From: Tenggerimyces sp963762635
GTDB taxonomy: Bacteria > Actinomycetota > Actinomycetes > Propionibacteriales > Actinopolymorphaceae
Direction of reading: 5' to 3'
DNA: 64,000 nt
NCBI GenBank assembly: GCA_963762635.1
Contig: CAVXLQ010000013.1
Span: 124,001 to 188,000, forward strand
Shown here: positions 60,057 to 64,000 of the stretch, piece by piece
Position numbering within the stretch: the stretch's first letter is position 1
Layout: each line of letters starts with the position of its first letter
The notes under the pieces: model-generated
What the model was told of the DNA's origin: nothing
The model's database searches: none
The model's input: only the letters and a program-made list of their open reading frames with translations
Position numbers and translations under genes: made by a program

Positions 60057-62261
60057 TCACGGCAGGAGGCTCGGCGTGAACGTCACCGGGGTGTTGGCGA
60101 CCAGGGTGATCAGCGCGGACTTCTCCGTGCCGTACGTGGTGAACCCTGACGTCGCCGCACCGGTCATCGTGACCGAACCAGCGGCCGGTGAGGTCACCGT
60201 GACCTTGTTCGTGGTCCGGTCGTACACGGCACGCGCGCCGGCGGCGAGCGTCTCGAAGTGCACGTTGCGCTTGCCGACGGTGTCGGCGAGCTTGGTCCAG
60301 CCCGGCGACAGCAACGGCACCTTGTAGTAGGAGGTGTACTTCGCCATGACCTGGTCGGCCCAGTCCGTCAGCAGTGTCTTGCCTTGGGTGGTGCAGAAGA
60401 GCGAGCACTGGTACGTGTAGTCGCGCAGGTTGCCGATGTGGAACGTGTGCGTGTAGATCGAGCCGCTCGCGACGTGCTGCATCGCTACGTCGGTCTCGTA
60501 GTTCATCAGCTGCGTGTAGGTCTGGTTGACCGGGTAGAACGGGAACTTGCCGTTCGGCCCGTAGTACATGTTGTAGAAGTACGTCTCCTCATCGGGAGTC
60601 GTGCTGAAGTACGCGATGTTCGTCGGCCAGTCCGGCACGATCGTCAGGCTCGGCTCCATGGGATGCCGGATGCCACAGTTGAAGCACGCTGGCTTGTGGC
60701 TGTTGAACGACATGTTGCCGTGCAGGTACTTCACGCCGAGGTTCTTGGCCGCCTGCAACAGGTTCGGGTTGGAAGCCATCAGCCCGTAGTCGGTCGGCGG
60801 GTCGATGTCGTTGTTCAGATCGGGGTGGTAGACGCCGAGGCCGGAGTACTCGCCGGTCTTGAGGATCTGCTTGTCGATCGGCAGACCCAGCGTGGCCGCG
60901 GCGGCGATGTTCTGGTTGATCTCGTTGTACGTCGTGGTGTAGTCGGTGAAGTTCAGCTTGGGGTGGGTGAACGTGTGGTTGATCCAGCGGAACTTCGTTG
61001 CCAGGCAGCGCGTGGTCTCGGTGAGCTCGTTGACTCCACCGTTCGGGTAGCACTGGCTGCGTGCGCCGGCCTCGGCGTCGCCGGCGTTGTAGGCGATGTC
61101 GATGGTGTACTGCGAGGCCAGGGAGTACTTCTGCCGCAGCTTGATCTGTTGGTCGTTGGCGTTCGACACGTCGTGACCGGTCATCTGGAAACCGGGCTCC
61201 GGCTTGTACGTGCCGTTCGGCAGCAGCTCGTCGGAGGAGTTGAACCAGTCGTCCACGTCGGTCATCAGATAGTGCTTCTGCTCACCGAAGAACAGGCCGC
61301 GGGTCGCCCACCGGAAGATGCCGTAGGCGAGCAGGTTGGACTGCAGCAGGTACTGGTTGTTGGAGAACGTCAACGTGAGGCGCTCGCGGCCGTCGGTCGA
61401 GGTCGAGGTCACGCCGAGGATGCTGTTGCCGCTCTTGATGATCGGCGTCGCCGCGCAGCCGGACTGGACCGAGTTGCGGTAGACGTACGACTGCAGGATC
61501 GGTATCGCGACACCGTTCTTGAGGTCGCTGAAGAGCGTCTGGCCAGCTGGGGTCAGCGTCGCGGTGATCGCGTTGTCGCCGACGCCGCCCTCGGACACGC
61601 CGCGGAGGCAGTAGTCCTCCGGGAACGTGCCGTAGCTGCCGTACAACGAGGCCTGGCGGACCTTGTAATCACGTTCGTACGCCCACAACGTGTTCCACTC
61701 GACACCGTCGAGCGCGCTGACGAACCCCAGCGAGGGATCGTTGTAGAGCAGCATCGTGTCGGTGAGCAGGATCGCGTTGTACTTCCCGGCGCCGTCGGCG
61801 CCGACGAGGTTGGCGGCGGTCAGCGGCGTGTTCTTGGCGAGCAGCACGTCGTAGCCCGCGCCGACACGGTCGAGCGTGGACTTCCAGGTGGGAAGGCCGA
61901 AGTCGTTCTCGTCCAGCGCGACGACCAGGGCACGCACCGCGACCTTGTTGGTCGCGGCTACGGCGGCCGCGGCCGAACGCGTGGGCTTCAACACTGTCTT
62001 CTTGACGGCGACCGAGCCCGACTTCTTCGGCAGGGCCTTCGGCGCCTTCACCTTCGGGTTGGCGACCGGGGCCTTTACCGGCTTCGCATGCTGGGCATCG
62101 CCGAACTTCGCGCGTGCGAGGGGATTTCCGGCTATGACCTGGTTCGTTGTGGGACCGGCTGTGTTGCCGGCGACCGCGGCCGAGAAGAGACCGGTCGTGA
62201 CCAAGGCTACGGTCAGGACCAGTCGCAGGAGACGACGGCGAAGTGGGGTACTGCTTTTCAT
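60057..62261 (-). CDS. Secreted Agd3-like polysaccharide deacetylase
   Basis: This 734-residue protein has a signal peptide (about 1-30), a Lys/Pro/Val/Ala-rich linker (55-105), an N-terminal module like the Agd3 carbohydrate-binding domain (VRALVVALDENDFGLPTWKS) and a deacetylase domain. The metal-site sequence LMTDVDDWF (Asp335, Asp337, Asp338) and NHTFTHP (His429, His433) are in the order expected for polysaccharide deacetylase folds. The fungal homologue Agd3 partly deacetylates galactosaminogalactan for biofilm adhesion. A similar role on an amino-sugar exopolysaccharide is inferred. GGGGGG precedes the ATG. The LAL regulator is divergent. Confidence 0.85.
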   Translation of the reverse strand: MKSSTPLRRRLLRLVLTVALVTTGLFSAAVAGNTAGPTTNQVIAGNPLARAKFGDAQHAKPVKAPVANPKVKAPKALPKKSGSVAVKKTVLKPTRSAAAAVAATNKVAVRALVVALDENDFGLPTWKSTLDRVGAGYDVLLAKNTPLTAANLVGADGAGKYNAILLTDTMLLYNDPSLGFVSALDGVEWNTLWAYERDYKVRQASLYGSYGTFPEDYCLRGVSEGGVGDNAITATLTPAGQTLFSDLKNGVAIPILQSYVYRNSVQSGCAATPIIKSGNSILGVTSTSTDGRERLTLTFSNNQYLLQSNLLAYGIFRWATRGLFFGEQKHYLMTDVDDWFNSSDELLPNGTYKPEPGFQMTGHDVSNANDQQIKLRQKYSLASQYTIDIAYNAGDAEAGARSQCYPNGGVNELTETTRCLATKFRWINHTFTHPKLNFTDYTTTYNEINQNIAAAATLGLPIDKQILKTGEYSGLGVYHPDLNNDIDPPTDYGLMASNPNLLQAAKNLGVKYLHGNMSFNSHKPACFNCGIRHPMEPSLTIVPDWPTNIAYFSTTPDEETYFYNMYYGPNGKFPFYPVNQTYTQLMNYETDVAMQHVASGSIYTHTFHIGNLRDYTYQCSLFCTTQGKTLLTDWADQVMAKYTSYYKVPLLSPGWTKLADTVGKRNVHFETLAAGARAVYDRTTNKVTVTSPAAGSVTMTGAATSGFTTYGTEKSALITLVANTPVTFTPSLLP

Positions 62262-62547
62262 GGGGTGCCCCCCCGGGCGCGATGTTCGATTAGCGGATGT
62301 CGAGCGCCCCGTGCGACTACGGCGTCGTTCTTCGAACGGTAGCAACGGTGCGCCGAAGAGCGGTGCGCTTTGCCGAATCGGGAACGTGGAAGATTCAATG
62401 ATCGCTGTCCGGATACCGTCATAAGGCCCAAGTCCGCTTGAATTTCCTGCTTCCGGGTCCGGCCTTTTGTGTCTCCGTTGGGGAATCGCCGCCGCGCGCT
62501 CGGTCGGCCGCCTACGCTGAGGCACAAGTCTGTTGCCGTGAGGTGGG
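62262..62547. other. Divergent region between the deacetylase and LAL regulator genes
   Basis: These 286 bases hold no gene I can support. They must contain the promoters of both flanking genes, but I see no convincing -35/-10 pair or strong palindrome. GAGG at 62540-62543 is the ribosome site of the regulator. Confidence 0.5.
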
Positions 62548-64000
62548 GTGTGCCCTTTGTCGACCCGGCTCGTTGGCAGGTCGCGGGAGCAGTCGCTGCT
62601 CGCGGAGTCGCTGGAGCTTGCGGTCGCGGGCGCCCCTTCGGCGGTGGTTGTCCGCGGTGAGGCGGGAATCGGCAAGACCCGTTTGGTTTCTTCTGCGCGT
62701 GAATATGCCGAAGAGCAGGGCTTCGCCGTTCTCTGGGGAACGTGCGTACGGTTCGAAGCGGCGACGGTGCCTTTCGCACCTTTGATCGGCGCACTCGATC
62801 CGTGGATAGCGGGTGTCCCTGACGACCTTCGTGCACAAGTGACAGGTTTGGGGCTCGACGGCGGAGTCGGCGCCACCAGGATGGTGCCCGCGATCGGGGC
62901 CGTCATCGCTCACCTGTGTGCGATCCGGCCGGTGCTGTTGGTGATCGACGACCTGCACTGGGCAGATGCCACATCGCTGGACGTACTGGCCTACCTCGTC
63001 ACCGGCTTTCGCTCGCAGCCGTTGGCGATCGTCGCCACGGCGCGGGACGAGGAGGTCGGGGTTGGGCACCCGTTGAACGGTTGGCTGGCCGATCTGCGCC
63101 GCCTCCCGTCGTTCACCGAGCTCCGGCTGGGACGCCTCGACTCTGCCGAGACTCATCGTCTGGTGGCTGAGGTCCTCGGGCGCGATCCCGGTCCCGGGCT
63201 GGCCGAAGAGATCTACGTACGTTCTGCCGGCAACGCCTACCTCACCGAGCTCCTGGTGCGATCCCTCGAACCGGACGCGAAGCGGCTTCCTGCCGGTCTC
63301 CCGGTCGCTCTGCGGGAGGCGCTCCTCGGGGCGTGGCACCGGTTGTCGAGCGACGCTCGCCTGGTGGTGCAGCTCGTCGCCGTCGGCGGACGTCCGATCG
63401 GACACGCCGACCTCGAACGGGTGGCCAACGCCTGTGGGATCGATCCCGCGATCCTGTCGACGGCACTGGTCGAGGCCGTCGATCGCGGTCTGCTCGCCGT
63501 CGGCCTCGACGCGGGCATCTGGTTTCACCATCCGTTGACCGCCGAGGTGGTCGAGGGAACGCTGTTTCCCGGCCAGGCCGTACCGATCCATCGAGCCTTC
63601 ATTGCCCGCCTGACGGAAGCGGGGACCGGCAACGTACGCGTCCTCGCCGATCTCGCCCGCCACCACGAGCTGGCCGGGGACGCGAACAACGCGTTCGACT
63701 GCGCCGTTCGAGCCGCGGCAGGTGCGGCGCTGCTGCAGGGATTCGCCGAGCAGGCGGCGAACCTAGGACATGCCGTCGAGCTGTGGCCGCGAGTCACGAC
63801 GTCGCGGGGGAACCTCGTGACGTTGCTCCGCGACGCGACGGACGCGGCGATCCGAGCCGGTGACGACCAGGCCGCGTACGACTACGCCGAGCGGGCGCTC
63901 GGGCTGGTCGACCGTACCGAGAACCCTCTGCTCGCGGCCCGGCTGTTGTGTGAGTGGTGCGGCCTGGTGTTCCGTACCGGCCGGGTCAGCCGCTACCCAC
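62548..64000 (+). CDS. LAL-type (LuxR-family, ATP-binding) transcriptional regulator, N-terminal part
   Basis: The window cuts this gene after about 484 codons. It begins at the GTG at 62548 (GAGG upstream) with TRLVGRSREQSLLAESLELA and then a STAND-like ATPase: Walker A VRGEAGIGKTRLVSSA near residues 42-57 and Walker B LLVIDDLHWADATSLDVL near 131-148. A winged-helix-like region and a helical-repeat part follow. Full-length relatives are about 900 residues and end in a LuxR helix-turn-helix beyond the window. It may regulate the divergent deacetylase gene. Confidence 0.9.
   Translation, partial: MCPLSTRLVGRSREQSLLAESLELAVAGAPSAVVVRGEAGIGKTRLVSSAREYAEEQGFAVLWGTCVRFEAATVPFAPLIGALDPWIAGVPDDLRAQVTGLGLDGGVGATRMVPAIGAVIAHLCAIRPVLLVIDDLHWADATSLDVLAYLVTGFRSQPLAIVATARDEEVGVGHPLNGWLADLRRLPSFTELRLGRLDSAETHRLVAEVLGRDPGPGLAEEIYVRSAGNAYLTELLVRSLEPDAKRLPAGLPVALREALLGAWHRLSSDARLVVQLVAVGGRPIGHADLERVANACGIDPAILSTALVEAVDRGLLAVGLDAGIWFHHPLTAEVVEGTLFPGQAVPIHRAFIARLTEAGTGNVRVLADLARHHELAGDANNAFDCAVRAAAGAALLQGFAEQAANLGHAVELWPRVTTSRGNLVTLLRDATDAAIRAGDDQAAYDYAERALGLVDRTENPLLAARLLCEWCGLVFRTGRVSRYP

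Noticed and set aside
1..64000. CRISPR arrays, rRNA operons, insertion sequences, integrases, att sites or replication origins
   Set aside because: No regularly spaced repeats, rRNA-like conserved stretches, transposase or integrase motifs, or DnaA-box clusters were seen.

Overview
The window is very GC-rich coding DNA with a strong third-position G/C bias, purine-rich ribosome sites, GTG starts, Tat signal peptides, F420-type (LLM) oxidoreductases, a GTP-type PEP carboxykinase and a large LAL-type regulator. Together these point to an actinomycete chromosome, probably a soil saprophyte. A Propionibacteriales/Kribbella-like host is a guess, not something the sequence proves. I see no rRNA, CRISPR array, insertion sequence, phage gene or replication origin. 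One tRNA (Ser-GCU) has a recognisable promoter and terminator.

Layout. 0.3-3.1 kb: acyl-CoA ligase facing a phosphoribosyltransferase/SDR pair; the SDR has lost an internal block. 3.2-6.3 kb: tRNA-Ser, an NCS1 permease and a beta-lactamase-fold hydrolase. 6.3-9.0 kb: polyprenyl synthase, two near-identical 50-nt palindromic elements, and a divergent LLM oxidoreductase/TetR pair sharing an operator. 9.1-13.2 kb: Tat-exported amine oxidase, an acetyltransferase-toroid fusion and a nucleotidyltransferase. 13.2-16.5 kb: a minus-strand operon of a small membrane protein, a band-7-like lipoprotein, a frameshifted mannonate-dehydratase-like enolase and a GH5 enzyme. 16.7-21.1 kb: an extended PhoD-like phosphatase and pckG back to back around a strong terminator. 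22.2-24.7 kb: a two-component system with convergent genes, whose outer promoters carry the same ATGAG-N6-CTCAT palindrome. 25.3-32.9 kb: gene remnants, a class A PBP, a beta-helix-like secreted protein with a 5' hairpin covering its ribosome site, and several VOC and regulator fusions. 32.9-36.7 kb: a short PPDK-like protein, a POT peptide transporter and a doubly frameshifted APH-family kinase. 36.7-43.2 kb: a large subtilase and a TetR/ABC exporter operon. 43.4-48.3 kb: phoU and a four-gene, fully overlapping BON/ADH/LLM/GH13 operon. 48.4-57 kb: secreted sialidase, small conserved genes, metX-metY-CoA-binding operon, OsmC and a flavin monooxygenase. 57.1-64 kb: Tat-exported GH67-like enzyme, an Agd3-like polysaccharide deacetylase and the start of a LAL regulator.

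Themes. Secreted or extracytoplasmic polymer-active enzymes (GH67, sialidase, Agd3-like deacetylase, subtilase, PhoD-like) alternate with locally regulated small operons. Many operators can be read directly as palindromes beside TetR, MerR, two-component or carbohydrate genes, and several promoters look leaderless. The window also holds an unusual number of damaged genes: ManD-like, APH-like, the histidine-kinase N-terminus, SDR, VOC/GNAT and TetR remnants. Point frameshifts could be sequencing errors, but the block deletions cannot be explained that way.
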